A stretch of 64,000 nt of DNA from Arthrobacter sp. MA-N2 (GCF_000517125.1 NZ_KI912155.1:2212696-2276695), one strand, 5' to 3'; shown: positions 26,604 to 37,486, numbered from the stretch's first letter. Notes: a model not told the origin generated them from the sequence alone. Numbers and translations: made by a program.

Positions 26604-26712
26604 CACGGTGACATCCCGGTGCGCTCCCGTTTACGGGAAGTTCACATCTTGTCTACGCGAATCGCCGTTTGGGCTAACCGGAAATGTAATCGCACGGGAA
26701 TACGTTAATCCC

Positions 26713-26737
26713 ATCAGTAGGCAAACCGCCTGCTGAT
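26713..26737 (+). promoter_or_regulatory. Hairpin in the phoH leader
   Basis: ATCAGTAGGC pairs with GCCTGCTGAT with one G-T wobble, forming a stem just upstream of the ribosome site of the leader peptide. A second hairpin, CCGGG-TTCG-CCCGG (26827-26840), lies between the leader peptide and phoH. Confidence 0.4.
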
Positions 26738-26752
26738 CGGGGAGGCCAGTAG

Positions 26753-26824
26753 ATGGAGCGAATCATCGCACCAGTTACGTGGGGGGCCGCGCCTGGCCTT
26801 CCGGCCGAGCCGCCTCACGAATAA
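26753..26824 (+). CDS. Putative 23-residue leader peptide upstream of phoH
   Basis: ATG 26753 to TAA 26822-26824 encodes a 23-residue peptide beginning [15 protein letters not shown]. It has an excellent ribosome site (GGGGAGG, 7 nt spacing) and ends 28 nt before the phoH start. In mycobacteria a small antitoxin-like ORF (PhoAT) precedes phoH2; this could be an analogue, or a regulatory leader, or chance. The rest of 26604-26852 is non-coding leader and promoter. Confidence 0.45.
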   Translation: MERIIAPVTWGAAPGLPAEPPHE

Positions 26825-26852
26825 GCCGGGTTCGCCCGGGGCTGGAGTCGAT

Positions 26853-28250
26853 GTGGCTATTTCTGAGCAACTGCCCGTAGTCGTTTCCGACGGGGAAAGT
26901 TCAGCTACCTCTCGCACCAAGCGGGCCAACGGTGGTCGTACTGCAAAGTCCAACACCCCGACTGGCCGAAGCTATGTGATTGACACTTCTGTTTTGCTTT
27001 CGGATCCACACGCTTTGTTGCGCTTCGCGGAGCATGAAGTCATTGTCCCCATCGTGGTCATCACCGAATTGGAAGGCAAACGCCACGATCCCGAGTTGGG
27101 CTACTTCGCCCGAAAAGCCCTCAGGCTCCTTGATGACCTGCGGATTGAGCATGGCGGCTTGAACCAGTCCATCCCGATCGGCGCTGACGGCGGCACGCTG
27201 CGCGTTGAGATGAACCATGTGTCCACCGAAGTGCTGCCAGCCGGATTCCGGGGTGCCGACAATGACAGCCGTATTCTGGCGGTCGCCAAGAACCTCGCCA
27301 ACGAAGGCCACAACGTCACAGTTGTCTCGAAGGACCTTCCGATGCGCGTCAAAGCATCCGCCATGGGTTTGTTCGCGGACGAATACCGCAACGAACTCGT
27401 CAAGGACTCGGGATGGACCGGCATGGCAGAGATCGAGGCCGGCGAGGACGAAATCAACACCTTGTACGGTCACGAACCGGTCTTCATCCCGGCAGCCGCA
27501 GAGCTTCCGGTCAATACGGGCCTGGTTCTGCTCTCGAACCGAGGCTCCGCGCTGGGCCGCGTAGGTGCGGACAAGCAGGTGAGACTGGTCAAGGGCGATC
27601 GCGATGTCTTTGGGCTGCATGGCCGGTCAGCGGAGCAGCGGCTGGCGATCGACTTGCTGATGGACCCGAGCGTTGGAATCGTTTCCATCGGCGGCCGGGC
27701 CGGCACGGGAAAGTCGGCCCTTGCCTTGTGTGCCGGGCTTGAAGCGGTCCTGGAACGCCGGGAGCATCGCAAAGTGATCGTCTTCCGCCCCCTGTTTGCG
27801 GTAGGTGGACAGGAACTTGGCTACCTGCCTGGTTCCGAGGCAGAGAAGATGAACCCCTGGGCGCAGGCGGTCTTCGACACCCTCGGTGCTCTCGTCAGCC
27901 AGGAAGTCGTGGAAGAAGTCATGGACCGGGGCATGCTCGAAGTCATGCCGCTGACCCACATCCGCGGACGTTCGCTGCACGACGCCTTTGTGATCGTGGA
28001 CGAGGCCCAGTCGCTCGAAAAGAACGTGCTCCTCACGGTCATGAGCCGCATCGGCCAAAACTCGAAGATCGTCCTGACCCACGACGTCGCCCAGCGCGAC
28101 AACCTCCGTGTCGGTCGGCACGACGGCGTGGCAGCCGTCGTCGAGACCCTCAAGGGGCACCCGCTGTTCGGACACATCACCCTGACCCGCTCCGAGCGGT
28201 CGCCGATCGCGGCACTCGTGACGGAACTGCTTGAAGGGGCTGAGATCTAA
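26853..28250 (+). CDS. phoH: PhoH family protein with N-terminal PIN domain (PhoH2-like)
   Basis: A 465-residue fusion. The PIN RNase-like domain spans residues ~40-165 ([18 protein letters not shown], with acidic residues in [15 protein letters not shown] and [14 protein letters not shown]). The PhoH ATPase follows, with Walker [13 protein letters not shown] near residue 280 and Walker B VIVDEAQ near 380. Mycobacterial PhoH2 is an ATP-dependent RNA-unwinding RNase, so the same activity is likely here. GTG 26853 is the start; an overlapping ATG at 26851 is out of frame. A strong hairpin follows the stop. Confidence 0.92.
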   Translation: MAISEQLPVVVSDGESSATSRTKRANGGRTAKSNTPTGRSYVIDTSVLLSDPHALLRFAEHEVIVPIVVITELEGKRHDPELGYFARKALRLLDDLRIEHGGLNQSIPIGADGGTLRVEMNHVSTEVLPAGFRGADNDSRILAVAKNLANEGHNVTVVSKDLPMRVKASAMGLFADEYRNELVKDSGWTGMAEIEAGEDEINTLYGHEPVFIPAAAELPVNTGLVLLSNRGSALGRVGADKQVRLVKGDRDVFGLHGRSAEQRLAIDLLMDPSVGIVSIGGRAGTGKSALALCAGLEAVLERREHRKVIVFRPLFAVGGQELGYLPGSEAEKMNPWAQAVFDTLGALVSQEVVEEVMDRGMLEVMPLTHIRGRSLHDAFVIVDEAQSLEKNVLLTVMSRIGQNSKIVLTHDVAQRDNLRVGRHDGVAAVVETLKGHPLFGHITLTRSERSPIAALVTELLEGAEI

Positions 28251-28261
28251 GGCTCCATTGC

Positions 28262-28299
28262 GGAGGGCCGTGTCCGGGTTCGCCGGGCCACGGCCCTCC
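28262..28299 (+). terminator. Terminator hairpin after phoH
   Basis: A perfect 11-bp stem, GGAGGGCCGTG (28262-28272) with CACGGCCCTCC (28289-28299), lies 12 nt after the stop. No T-run follows. Confidence 0.6.
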
Positions 28300-28301
28300 A
28301 C

Positions 28302-28405
28302 CGCTCATGTGTGTGGGGTTTCCTGCTGACGCACGCTCATGTAGAGGGAAGGCCCCAAAGGTGAGCGAACGTTTGGCGAAAGGGGCGTATAGGTGAGCGA
28401 GCGTT
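28302..28405. repeat. Short repeats with 32-bp period in the gap after phoH
   Basis: CGCTCATGT occurs at 28302 and 28334; AGGTGAGCGARCGTT occurs at 28359 and 28391. Both pairs are spaced exactly 32 bp, and the second motif contains the complement of the first core (GCTCA/TGAGC), so the block is two tandem pairs facing each other. No ORF is supported in this gap. Confidence 0.6.
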
Positions 28406-28435
28406 CCTGTTGGCACCCGGTCAACTAGCCGGTGT

Positions 28436-29206
28436 TCAAGCGTGAGGGCCGAGTTCCCAGCTGATGTGCTTCCGGACGTCGGTGAGGTTCATCGACTCAG
28501 CGAGGAACAAATCATCGAGCATGTATTCGTCCACACCCAGGACCCGCATCCAATGCCCCTGGCCCGCAGTGTCGCCGTCGAGCGACTGGCTGGAAACACA
28601 CACGCCCGTTCCCAAATCCACCCGCAAGAGCGTGCGCCCGGGAAAACAGAGCGGTCTACCCGGATCGGCCGCCACGTAACTGTGTCCCGGCGTCGCGATG
28701 GTTTCCAGCGCCGGACGACCCTCGTGATCCACTTCTCGGATGGGACCGAGGGCCACCCGGTTGGATTCCGGAAATTCCATGGGCACCGGCGCATTTCCGG
28801 AGAGTTCCACCGGGTCGAGGGCGGCTGCCAACCGCCCGTTGCCGAAGGACGGTTCGCCGTACGCCGCTTCGGGGCGTCTGCGGACGAGCCCTCCCGAGTC
28901 GTACACCGGGGTCACCAAATGGGCTGGCAAGAGCCACGACTTGCGCTTGGAACCAAGGTATAGCCCGTCGCGGGAGTCGTTGATGCCGGTGGTGCTGTGC
29001 AGCAACGTCCCTTCCATGGTTTCAAGCCGAAGGGCACCCGGCCTGCGCAGCCAAGCGCGCACGGTGTCTCCTGCGTCGCCCGGCCGGTCCAAGTATTCGA
29101 ACCTCAAACTGGTCCATTTCCACGGTGAGGAACGGCAGAGATTTCGGAAGACGGAGGACATGTCGGCGTCCGGACTGCCTTGGATTTCTACACTGTAGGA
29201 CCCCAT
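28436..29206 (-). CDS. Conserved hypothetical protein, LolA-like style
   Basis: A 256-residue protein with no signal peptide or membrane helix. The pattern WLRRPGALRLETMEGTLL, followed by beta-rich segments and FPGRTLLRVDLGTGVCVSSQSL, recalls the curved beta-sheet of LolA/RseB-type proteins, but this is a weak resemblance and I cannot name a family. ATG 29206 is supported by TAGACT (29218-29213) 6 nt upstream (leaderless); a GTG two codons earlier is in frame. It diverges from the prepilin peptidase gene. Confidence 0.7.
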   Translation of the reverse strand: MGSYSVEIQGSPDADMSSVFRNLCRSSPWKWTSLRFEYLDRPGDAGDTVRAWLRRPGALRLETMEGTLLHSTTGINDSRDGLYLGSKRKSWLLPAHLVTPVYDSGGLVRRRPEAAYGEPSFGNGRLAAALDPVELSGNAPVPMEFPESNRVALGPIREVDHEGRPALETIATPGHSYVAADPGRPLCFPGRTLLRVDLGTGVCVSSQSLDGDTAGQGHWMRVLGVDEYMLDDLFLAESMNLTDVRKHISWELGPHA

Positions 29207-29265
29207 ATCCACAGTCTAGGCGCGCGTGACCGGCGCGGGTTTCGGAAAACCGATAGCATCCGAGG
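29207..29265. promoter_or_regulatory. Divergent leaderless promoters
   Basis: Within 59 bp lie TAGACT on the minus strand (29218-29213), 6 nt from ATG 29206, and TAGCAT on the plus strand (29254-29259), 6 nt from GTG 29266. Neither gene has a Shine-Dalgarno sequence. Confidence 0.6.
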
Positions 29266-29847
29266 GTGATCCGACGACTCGGCGATTTGTGGGGGACCAG
29301 CTTCCCGGCCTTCTGGCTGCTGCTCGCAGCATGTGTGTACTTTGCGATCATGGCTGCCCGCCTCACAGTCATTGACGTCCGTCACCACCTGTTGCCAAAC
29401 CGGATCGTGTTCCCTTCGTATGCGATCGCCGGGGTGTTGCTGATCGGGGCTGCGATCGCTGTCACCCTGGCGGGCGGAGCCGCAGGAGGGTTCTCCGGCG
29501 GAGCGGAAGGGAACACGCCCGACGGCGGTGCCTCCTTCCTGGGGGTGCCGGCCTTGGGGATCGTGGCCGGGGGAGCTGTCCTTTGGGTGTTCTATTTCAT
29601 CCTCCGTTTGGCGTATCCGCCGGGAATGGGCTTCGGCGACGTCAAACTGGCGGGCGTGCTCGGTCTTTACCTTGGCTATTTGGGCTGGGCGCATGTCTTC
29701 GCCGGGACGTTTGCGGCGTTCCTCTTCGGCGGGCTGTGGAGCCTGGGAATCCTGGCTGCCCGGCGGGGAACCCTGAAATCCTCTATTCCATTCGGGCCGT
29801 TCATGCTTGCCGGTGCGGCGGCGGCGATGCTTGCCCTGCCTGCTTGA
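29266..29847 (+). CDS. Prepilin peptidase (A24 family)
   Basis: A 193-residue polytopic aspartic protease. The two catalytic aspartates are Asp37 (DVRHHLLPNRIV) and Asp125 (GMGFGDVKLAG). The N-terminal cysteine-rich methylase domain of full PilD is absent, as in TadV/CpaA-type enzymes. It would process type IV/Tad prepilins at the membrane, but no pilin genes are in the window. GTG 29266 follows a leaderless -10. A Gly/Ala-rich loop occupies residues 69-92. Confidence 0.87.
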   Translation: MIRRLGDLWGTSFPAFWLLLAACVYFAIMAARLTVIDVRHHLLPNRIVFPSYAIAGVLLIGAAIAVTLAGGAAGGFSGGAEGNTPDGGASFLGVPALGIVAGGAVLWVFYFILRLAYPPGMGFGDVKLAGVLGLYLGYLGWAHVFAGTFAAFLFGGLWSLGILAARRGTLKSSIPFGPFMLAGAAAAMLALPA

Positions 29848-29961
29848 CGAGGGCGGCGGAGTCACCGGTGGGAGCAGCCCCATCGCTGTCCTTCGGGCGT
29901 CCCTGGTGGGATACTCGCCCTACTGTTGGTTTGGCTGTTTCGACGAAAGCGGGCTAAGGCA

Positions 29962-30435
29962 GTGGCGATCCCCGAGTTCATCCTGAAAATCCGCGAGAAG
30001 ATCGGCAATGACCCTTTGTGGCTGCCCGGCGTTCGCGGCGTGGTGTTGGACGACGAGGACCGGGTCCTTTTGTGCCAACGGGCCGACAACCGCCGCTGGA
30101 CCCTGATTACGGGAATGCTCGAACCGGGGGAGCACCCAGCTCCTGGATTGATCCGGGAGATCTTCGAGGAGACTGCCGTGGTGGCCGAAACTGAGCGCAT
30201 TCTGGCGGTGGGTGTGATCGGCCCGGTCACGTATCCGAACGGGGATGTCTGCGACTTCCTGGATATTGCCTTCAAATGCCGTTATATCTCGGGAGAGGCA
30301 CGTGTCAACGACGACGAATCAATCGCGGTGGCTTGGTTTGCCCTGGACGACTTGCCGGACATCAGCGCAGGCCACCGCGAAACCATCCGGCTTGCGCTGG
30401 AGCCAGGCTCCGCCGTCGCGTATCAGCGCGATTGA
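29962..30435 (+). CDS. NUDIX hydrolase
   Basis: A 157-residue pyrophosphohydrolase. The Nudix box runs from GMLEPGEHPAPGLIRE through IFEET, with Thr in place of the usual last Gly. The core GVRGVVLDDEDRVLLCQR and the C-terminal AWFALDDLPDI are typical. The substrate is not predictable. I choose GTG 29962 (VAIPEF), which gives the conserved N-terminus; a TTG at 29926 would add 12 residues. It converges on and overlaps the small membrane gene by 13 nt. Confidence 0.85.
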   Translation: MAIPEFILKIREKIGNDPLWLPGVRGVVLDDEDRVLLCQRADNRRWTLITGMLEPGEHPAPGLIREIFEETAVVAETERILAVGVIGPVTYPNGDVCDFLDIAFKCRYISGEARVNDDESIAVAWFALDDLPDISAGHRETIRLALEPGSAVAYQRD

Positions 30436-30623
30436 CGGGCTGCCAGGATCGCGCGGGCAGCGAAGAGGCATGCGGTGGTACCGCAGGCGATAGCGCCCGC
30501 AATGGTCCACCACTCGCCCTTGGCGGAGACCATGGAGACGGCTAGAAGGCTGAAAAGGACTGCCCCTAATCCCCATCGAACGGCCGGGCTGATGGTCGCG
30601 GATTCTTCGGGCTCTGAACTCAT
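30423..30623 (-). CDS. Small two-helix membrane protein
   Basis: A 66-residue protein with two hydrophobic segments (residues ~17-33 and 40-60) joined by AKGEWW. The family is unknown to me. Reality is supported by a leaderless promoter on the minus strand (TAGGCT 30636-30631, 7 nt before ATG 30623) and by its overlap of only 13 nt with the convergent NUDIX gene. Confidence 0.65.
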   Translation of the reverse strand: MSSEPEESATISPAVRWGLGAVLFSLLAVSMVSAKGEWWTIAGAIACGTTACLFAARAILAARQSR

Positions 30624-30670
30624 GGGTTCCAGCCTAGGCCAGAAGCGTCAGTTGCGCCGTTCGGCCCGGT

Positions 30671-30749
30671 GGACATGCCCGGCTTTGCATCCGGGCACTG
30701 GGCATATTCCCCATATGTCCACTGGTCCGAGCCAAAGCCGGGCATGTCC
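30671..30749. repeat. 79-nt palindromic repeat, family C
   Basis: The outer arms GGACATGCCCGGCTTTG (30671-30687) and their exact complement (30733-30749) match over 17 bp; the interior continues as a degenerate dyad around TCCCC. It lies 7 nt beyond the MFS stop codon and about 35 nt upstream of the small membrane gene's promoter. Confidence 0.8.
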
Positions 30750-30755
30750 CTAGCT

Positions 30756-33153
<2,398 letters not shown>

Positions 33154-33160
<7 letters not shown>

Positions 33161-33206
33161 AAAGTACAGTTTTGCACTTACTTACAGAAAGTGCAAAAAG
33201 TGGAAA
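33154..33206. promoter_or_regulatory. TetR operator: nested inverted repeats
   Basis: TTTTGCACTT (33170-33179) and AAGTGCAAAA (33189-33198) form a 10-bp perfect dyad with a 9-nt spacer. An outer TTTCCAC (33154-33160)/GTGGAAA (33200-33206) pair surrounds it. On the minus strand TACTTT follows immediately, so a bound repressor would block the promoter. Confidence 0.65.
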
Positions 33207-33235
33207 TCGGCGGAACGCGCATGCTCCCGAAACGA

Positions 33236-33281
33236 CGACGGCGGCCGGCACCTTCCGTGGGGAAGGTGCCGGCCGCCGTCG
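33236..33281 (-). terminator. Terminator hairpin after fumC
   Basis: A perfect 21-bp GC-rich stem (33236-33256 with 33261-33281) has a 4-nt loop, 27 nt beyond the fumC stop. It insulates the TetR promoter from fumC transcription. Confidence 0.8.
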
Positions 33282-33307
33282 GGCTGGCCGGTCGGGCTGG
33301 GGTGAGG

Positions 33308-34744
33308 CTAGGCCTTGTGGGCCGGGCGCGTCATGGTGGTGACGTCGAGGGCCTTGTCGAGCTGCTCTTCCGTCAGTTCGCCGCGCTCGAGGTAACCGAG
33401 GGAGACCACGGCCTCGCGGATGGTCAAGCCTTCGGCGACAGCCTTCTTGGCGATCTTTGCTGCGGCCTCGTAACCGATGAACTTGTTCAACGGCGTCACG
33501 ATGGACGGGGAAGCCTCAGCCAGGAAGCGGGCGCGCTCCACGTTTGCCGTGATGCCGTCGATCATCTTGTCCGCCATGACCCGGCTGGTGTTGGCCAGCA
33601 GCCGGATGGACTCGAGCAGGTTGGCGGCCATCACGGGGATGCCGACGTTGAGCTCGAAGGCGCCGTTGGTACCGGACCATGCAATGGCGGTGTCGTTGCC
33701 GATGATCTGGGCGCAGACCATGATGGACGCCTCGCAAATGACGGGGTTGACCTTGCCGGGCATGATCGAGGAGCCGGGCTGCAGGTCCGGGATGGAGATC
33801 TCGCCCAAGCCCGTGTTGGGACCGGAACCCATCCAGCGGAGGTCGTTATTGATCTTCATGAACGAGATCGCGATGTTGCGCAGCTGGCTGGAGCCCTCGA
33901 TCAGTCCGTCGCGGTTGGCTTGCGCCTCGAAGTGGTCGCGTGCCTCGGTCAGCGGCAGGCCGGTGTCCGCGGCCAGCAGCTCGATGACGCGCTCCGGGAA
34001 GCCTTCCGGAGTGTTGATGCCGGTGCCGACGGCGGTGCCGCCCAAGGGGACCTCGGCAACGCGGGGGAGGGCAGCGTTGATGCGCTCAATGCCGTAGCGG
34101 ACCTGCGCTGCGTAGCCGCCGAACTCCTGGCCCAAGGTCACTGGAGTGGCGTCCATGAGGTGGGTGCGGCCGGACTTGACGACGTCCTTGAAATCCACGG
34201 CCTTGCGGTCAAGGGAAGCGGACAGGTATTCGAGGGCCGGGATCAGGTCGTTGATCAGGGCCGATGTCGCGGCGACGTGGACCGACGTCGGGAAGACGTC
34301 GTTGGAGGACTGGGAAGCGTTGACGTGGTCGTTCGGGTGGACAACCTTGTCGCTCCCGGCGGCGGCGAGGGCGCGCGTTGCTAGCTCCGCAATGACCTCG
34401 TTGGTGTTCATGTTGGAGGACGTACCCGAACCGGTCTGGAAGACGTCGATGGGGAAGTCGCCGTCGTACTTTCCGGCGGCAACCTCATCGGCAGCGTTGG
34501 CAATGGCTTCGGCGAGCTCGCCGTCGAGCACTCCCAGTTCTGCGTTTGCCAAGGCCGCGGCCTTTTTGACGCGTGCCAAGGCCTCGATGTGTGCGCGCTC
34601 AAGCGTCTTGCCGGAGATCGGGAAGTTCTCCACGGCGCGCTGCGTCTGTGCGCGGTACAGTGCGTTCACGGGGACGCGAACTTCGCCCATCGTGTCATGT
34701 TCAATACGGAACTCGGCCGCGTTGGATTCTTGAGTGGAAGTCAT
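33308..34744 (-). CDS. fumC: Class II fumarate hydratase
   Basis: A 478-residue TCA-cycle enzyme interconverting fumarate and L-malate. The superfamily signature [12 protein letters not shown] is intact, with [20 protein letters not shown] (active-site His) upstream and the N-terminal [11 protein letters not shown] typical of fumarase rather than aspartase. TAAGCT (34756-34751) lies 6 nt before ATG 34744, so the transcript is probably leaderless. The fumarase-glpX-DUF4245 neighbourhood is also known in mycobacteria. Confidence 0.94.
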   Translation of the reverse strand: MTSTQESNAAEFRIEHDTMGEVRVPVNALYRAQTQRAVENFPISGKTLERAHIEALARVKKAAALANAELGVLDGELAEAIANAADEVAAGKYDGDFPIDVFQTGSGTSSNMNTNEVIAELATRALAAAGSDKVVHPNDHVNASQSSNDVFPTSVHVAATSALINDLIPALEYLSASLDRKAVDFKDVVKSGRTHLMDATPVTLGQEFGGYAAQVRYGIERINAALPRVAEVPLGGTAVGTGINTPEGFPERVIELLAADTGLPLTEARDHFEAQANRDGLIEGSSQLRNIAISFMKINNDLRWMGSGPNTGLGEISIPDLQPGSSIMPGKVNPVICEASIMVCAQIIGNDTAIAWSGTNGAFELNVGIPVMAANLLESIRLLANTSRVMADKMIDGITANVERARFLAEASPSIVTPLNKFIGYEAAAKIAKKAVAEGLTIREAVVSLGYLERGELTEEQLDKALDVTTMTRPAHKA

Positions 34745-34841
34745 GGGGCTAGCTTATGGCGGGTGGCCGCTTGACCGAAAACCGGCTTGTAAAGCAACGG
34801 TCGCTGATGACCGTCCGTCCCGGGCGGTTCCGGCTTCCGTT

Positions 34842-35456
34842 TTAGAGCTCGCCGATCCCGGAAACCAGCGCCGCACGGCCTTCGTCCAGCTTGTAGGACA
34901 GCCCGACGACGGCGGCCCGGCCGTCGTCGATCGCGGCGGAAATCACACGGGAACTGTCCGCCAAGCGGCGGGCCGTCTGCTTGACGTGTTCCACTACCAT
35001 CTCGTTGACGTCCGTCTGCTCGTTGCGCATTGCCGTGAGGACGGAAGGGGTGATGCGCTCCACCAGGGAACGGATGAAACCTGCGGGCATTTCACCGGTT
35101 TCGACGGCGCTCTTGGTCGCTGTCACCGCGCCGCAGCTGTCGTGGCCAAGGATCACGATGAGCGGAACGTGAAGCTCCGAGATGCTGTACTCAAGCGAAC
35201 CAAGGACCGCGTCGTCGATCACCTGCCCGGCCGTGCGGACCACGAAGGCATCGCCGAGGCCGAGATCAAAAATGATTTCCGCGGCCAGGCGGGAATCCGA
35301 GCAGCCGAAAATCACCGCAAATGGATGCTGATCCTCCACCAAGGAGTTCCGGCGCGAGGCATCCTGGTTGGGATGCAGGGATTCCCCGGCGACGAAGCGT
35401 TCATTTCCTTCGCGCAAACGGCGCCAGGCAAGGGCAGGAGTCAGATAAGTGGCCAC
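34842..35456 (-). CDS. Beta-class carbonic anhydrase
   Basis: A 204-residue zinc enzyme hydrating CO2. Zinc ligands are Cys52 (in GCSDSR, with Asp54/Arg56 dyad), His105 and Cys108 (LGHDSCGA). The length is right for a bacterial beta-CA. GTG 35456 is supported by TAAAGT (35468-35463) 6 nt upstream. It lies between fumC and DUF4245 on the same strand, with its own promoter. Confidence 0.92.
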   Translation of the reverse strand: MATYLTPALAWRRLREGNERFVAGESLHPNQDASRRNSLVEDQHPFAVIFGCSDSRLAAEIIFDLGLGDAFVVRTAGQVIDDAVLGSLEYSISELHVPLIVILGHDSCGAVTATKSAVETGEMPAGFIRSLVERITPSVLTAMRNEQTDVNEMVVEHVKQTARRLADSSRVISAAIDDGRAAVVGLSYKLDEGRAALVSGIGEL

Positions 35457-35465
35457 GCCGCTACT

Positions 35466-36185
35466 TTACGGCGTCGGGGTAGCAGTCTGCGAAACTGTTG
35501 CGCCGGGCTTCGTGCTTGCATCCGGGGAAGGGATCGGGGCTGCGTCCACGGCCTTCACCACGGCCGCGGCCAAGGTGGAGAATTCGTCGAGTCCTGCCGT
35601 GCCGCTCAGGATGATTGTGGTTCCGCGATAGTTCAGGACCATGCTGCGGGTGCCCTTGGCCGTGTCATGGAGTTCCCAGTCATGGCCGCCGGCGCTGCGA
35701 GTGCCTGTCACCGGAGCATTACCGGTCTGCTGAAAGATCCAGGTGGGATTGGCCTTGCGAGTTTGGACAATGCCGATGAACGCTTGCTTGGGAGTGAGGT
35801 ATCCGACTTCCCAAGTGGGCACCCCGTCGCCGGTGCCAGACATCCAGCGCGCGTAGTTTGGGCTGAATGTGTCGCCGGTATCCGGCGCAACAGGTGTGAA
35901 ACCTGCCACATCTTTGGCGTTGGCGGCGCTGCCGGCAACATCCACGTTGGGCTTGTAGCCGTTGCTCTTCGGCGCGGGGTTCATGAGGACGACCGGCAGG
36001 AATGCCAGTACGCAGAGCAGCAACGCGATGAGCATGCCGATCACTGACGCGTTCGCCCGTTTGGCTGCTTTCGCCGCGATGACGGGCTTGACGGCCGGTT
36101 GATTGCCGTCGTCGATGCTCACGGGGCCGCGGCCGTCATCGCTTAAGGGGGTGGCGGCTGTTGCTTTGTCTTGCGTATCACTCAC
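35466..36185 (-). CDS. DUF4245 domain-containing membrane protein
   Basis: A 239-residue protein: a 45-residue cytoplasmic N-terminus, one transmembrane helix (residues ~48-67, VIGMLIALLLCVLAFLPVVL) and an extracellular domain with the family's WEVGYLTPKQAFIGIVQT segment, then a Pro/Ser/Thr tail. The function is unknown. GTG 36185 is the start. It diverges from glpX, as in other actinobacteria. Confidence 0.82.
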   Translation of the reverse strand: MSDTQDKATAATPLSDDGRGPVSIDDGNQPAVKPVIAAKAAKRANASVIGMLIALLLCVLAFLPVVLMNPAPKSNGYKPNVDVAGSAANAKDVAGFTPVAPDTGDTFSPNYARWMSGTGDGVPTWEVGYLTPKQAFIGIVQTRKANPTWIFQQTGNAPVTGTRSAGGHDWELHDTAKGTRSMVLNYRGTTIILSGTAGLDEFSTLAAAVVKAVDAAPIPSPDASTKPGATVSQTATPTP

Positions 36186-36264
36186 GCTTCAATAGTCCCT
36201 TATCCAAGCGGCTAATACACAACGGCCGGCCCACGCAAGGCACGTATTGAGAGCCGGTCATCCC

Positions 36265-36294
36265 ATGACCATGCTGCTCCGCCGCGACTATGAT
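36265..36294 (+). promoter_or_regulatory. glpX promoter
   Basis: ATGACC (36265-36270) and TATGAT (36289-36294) are spaced 18 bp, predicting initiation near 36301 and a leader of about 70 nt to the GTG at 36372. Confidence 0.45.
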
Positions 36295-36371
36295 CACTGG
36301 TAGAGGAATCATCCAGGCCGTCAAGTGTGGCCACTCCTGGTCCCACGAATCGCATCGAAGAAGAGGTTCAC

Positions 36372-37406
36372 GTGTCTCCAGCGCCAATGTCCCAGAAGTA
36401 TTCCACGATCTCGCCCGCACTCGCAGTCGGGACCGATGAGCCGGACCGCAACCTGGCCCTCGAACTTGTCCGCGTCACTGAGGCTGCGGCCATTGCGGGA
36501 GGTCACTGGGTTGGCTTCGGCGACAAGAACAAAGCTGATGGTGCCGCCGTTGACGCCATGCGCTCGTTCCTCCACACCGTCCACTTCAACGGCGTCGTTG
36601 TCATTGGCGAGGGTGAGAAGGACGAAGCCCCCATGCTCTTCAACGGCGAGCACGTCGGTGACGGCACGGGGCCGGAGTGCGACGTCGCCGTCGACCCGAT
36701 CGACGGGACCCGCCTGACCGCCCTGGGCATCAACAACGCCCTCGCCGTGCTGGCAGTGGCCGAACGCGGCGCCATGTTCGATCCGTCCGCCGTGTTCTAC
36801 ATGGAGAAGCTCGTCACGGGTCCCGAGGCAGCCGACATGGTGGACCTGCGCCTGCCGGTGAAGCAGAACCTGCACCTGATCGCCAAGGCCAAGGGCGTCA
36901 AGGTCAACCAGCTCAACGTCATGATCCTGGACCGCGACCGCCACCGTCCGCTCGTGGAAGAAATCCGCCAGGCGGGCGCCCGCACCAAGTTCATCATGGA
37001 CGGTGACGTCGCAGGCGCCATTGCCGCCGCACGCTCCGGCACCGGCGTCGACGCCCTGATGGGTATCGGCGGGACCCCGGAGGGGATTGTTGCCGCGTGT
37101 GCCATCAAGTCCCTCGGCGGCGTCATCCAGGGTCGCTTGTGGCCCACCAGTGACGAAGAGAAGCAAAAGGCCATCGACGCCGGACACGACCTCGAGCGCG
37201 TGCTGTCCACGAACGACCTCGTCACGAGCGACAACTGCTACTTCGCGGCCACGGGCATCACCGACGGCGATCTCCTCAAGGGCGTGCGCTACTCCAAGGA
37301 CAAGGTCCTGACCCAGTCCATCGTGATGCGCTCCAAGTCCGGCACCATCCGCTTCGTGGAGGGTGAGCACCAGGCCAGCAAATGGGAAGGCTACGCCCGC
37401 AAGTAG
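36372..37406 (+). CDS. glpX: Class II fructose-1,6-bisphosphatase
   Basis: A 344-residue gluconeogenic enzyme hydrolysing fructose 1,6-bisphosphate. The metal site is visible in GEGEKDEAPM and in VAVDPIDGTRLTALG, with the lithium-sensitive phosphatase fold. I choose GTG 36372 because AAGAAGAGG lies 5 nt upstream and the promoter predicts a leader; GTG 36327 would add 15 residues and ATG 36387 would remove 5. It is followed 23 nt later by a 57-nt palindrome. Confidence 0.92.
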   Translation: MSPAPMSQKYSTISPALAVGTDEPDRNLALELVRVTEAAAIAGGHWVGFGDKNKADGAAVDAMRSFLHTVHFNGVVVIGEGEKDEAPMLFNGEHVGDGTGPECDVAVDPIDGTRLTALGINNALAVLAVAERGAMFDPSAVFYMEKLVTGPEAADMVDLRLPVKQNLHLIAKAKGVKVNQLNVMILDRDRHRPLVEEIRQAGARTKFIMDGDVAGAIAAARSGTGVDALMGIGGTPEGIVAACAIKSLGGVIQGRLWPTSDEEKQKAIDAGHDLERVLSTNDLVTSDNCYFAATGITDGDLLKGVRYSKDKVLTQSIVMRSKSGTIRFVEGEHQASKWEGYARK

Positions 37407-37429
37407 GCTCGTCCTCCCACCGATCCTTG

Positions 37430-37486
37430 CGAACTGGCAGCACTTGCCCTCTGAATCGAATTTTGGAGGCATGTGCTGCCAGTTCG
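37430..37486. repeat. 57-nt palindromic repeat, family A, left copy
   Basis: The arms CGAACTGGCAGCAC-TTGCC and GGCA-TGTGCTGCCAGTTCG match over 19 bp with one mismatch. Read in reverse complement it aligns without gaps to the copy at 38472-38528 (47 of 57 identical). It lies between glpX and the DUF559 gene. Confidence 0.92.

Noticed and set aside
28302..28405. CRISPR-like array because of 32-bp spacing
   Set aside because: Only two copies of each motif, motifs are 9-15 bp, the two pairs face each other, and no cas genes are present.
34734..36047. 437-residue plus-strand frame over carbonic anhydrase and DUF4245
   Set aside because: Crosses two clear minus-strand genes; composition is that of an antisense frame.
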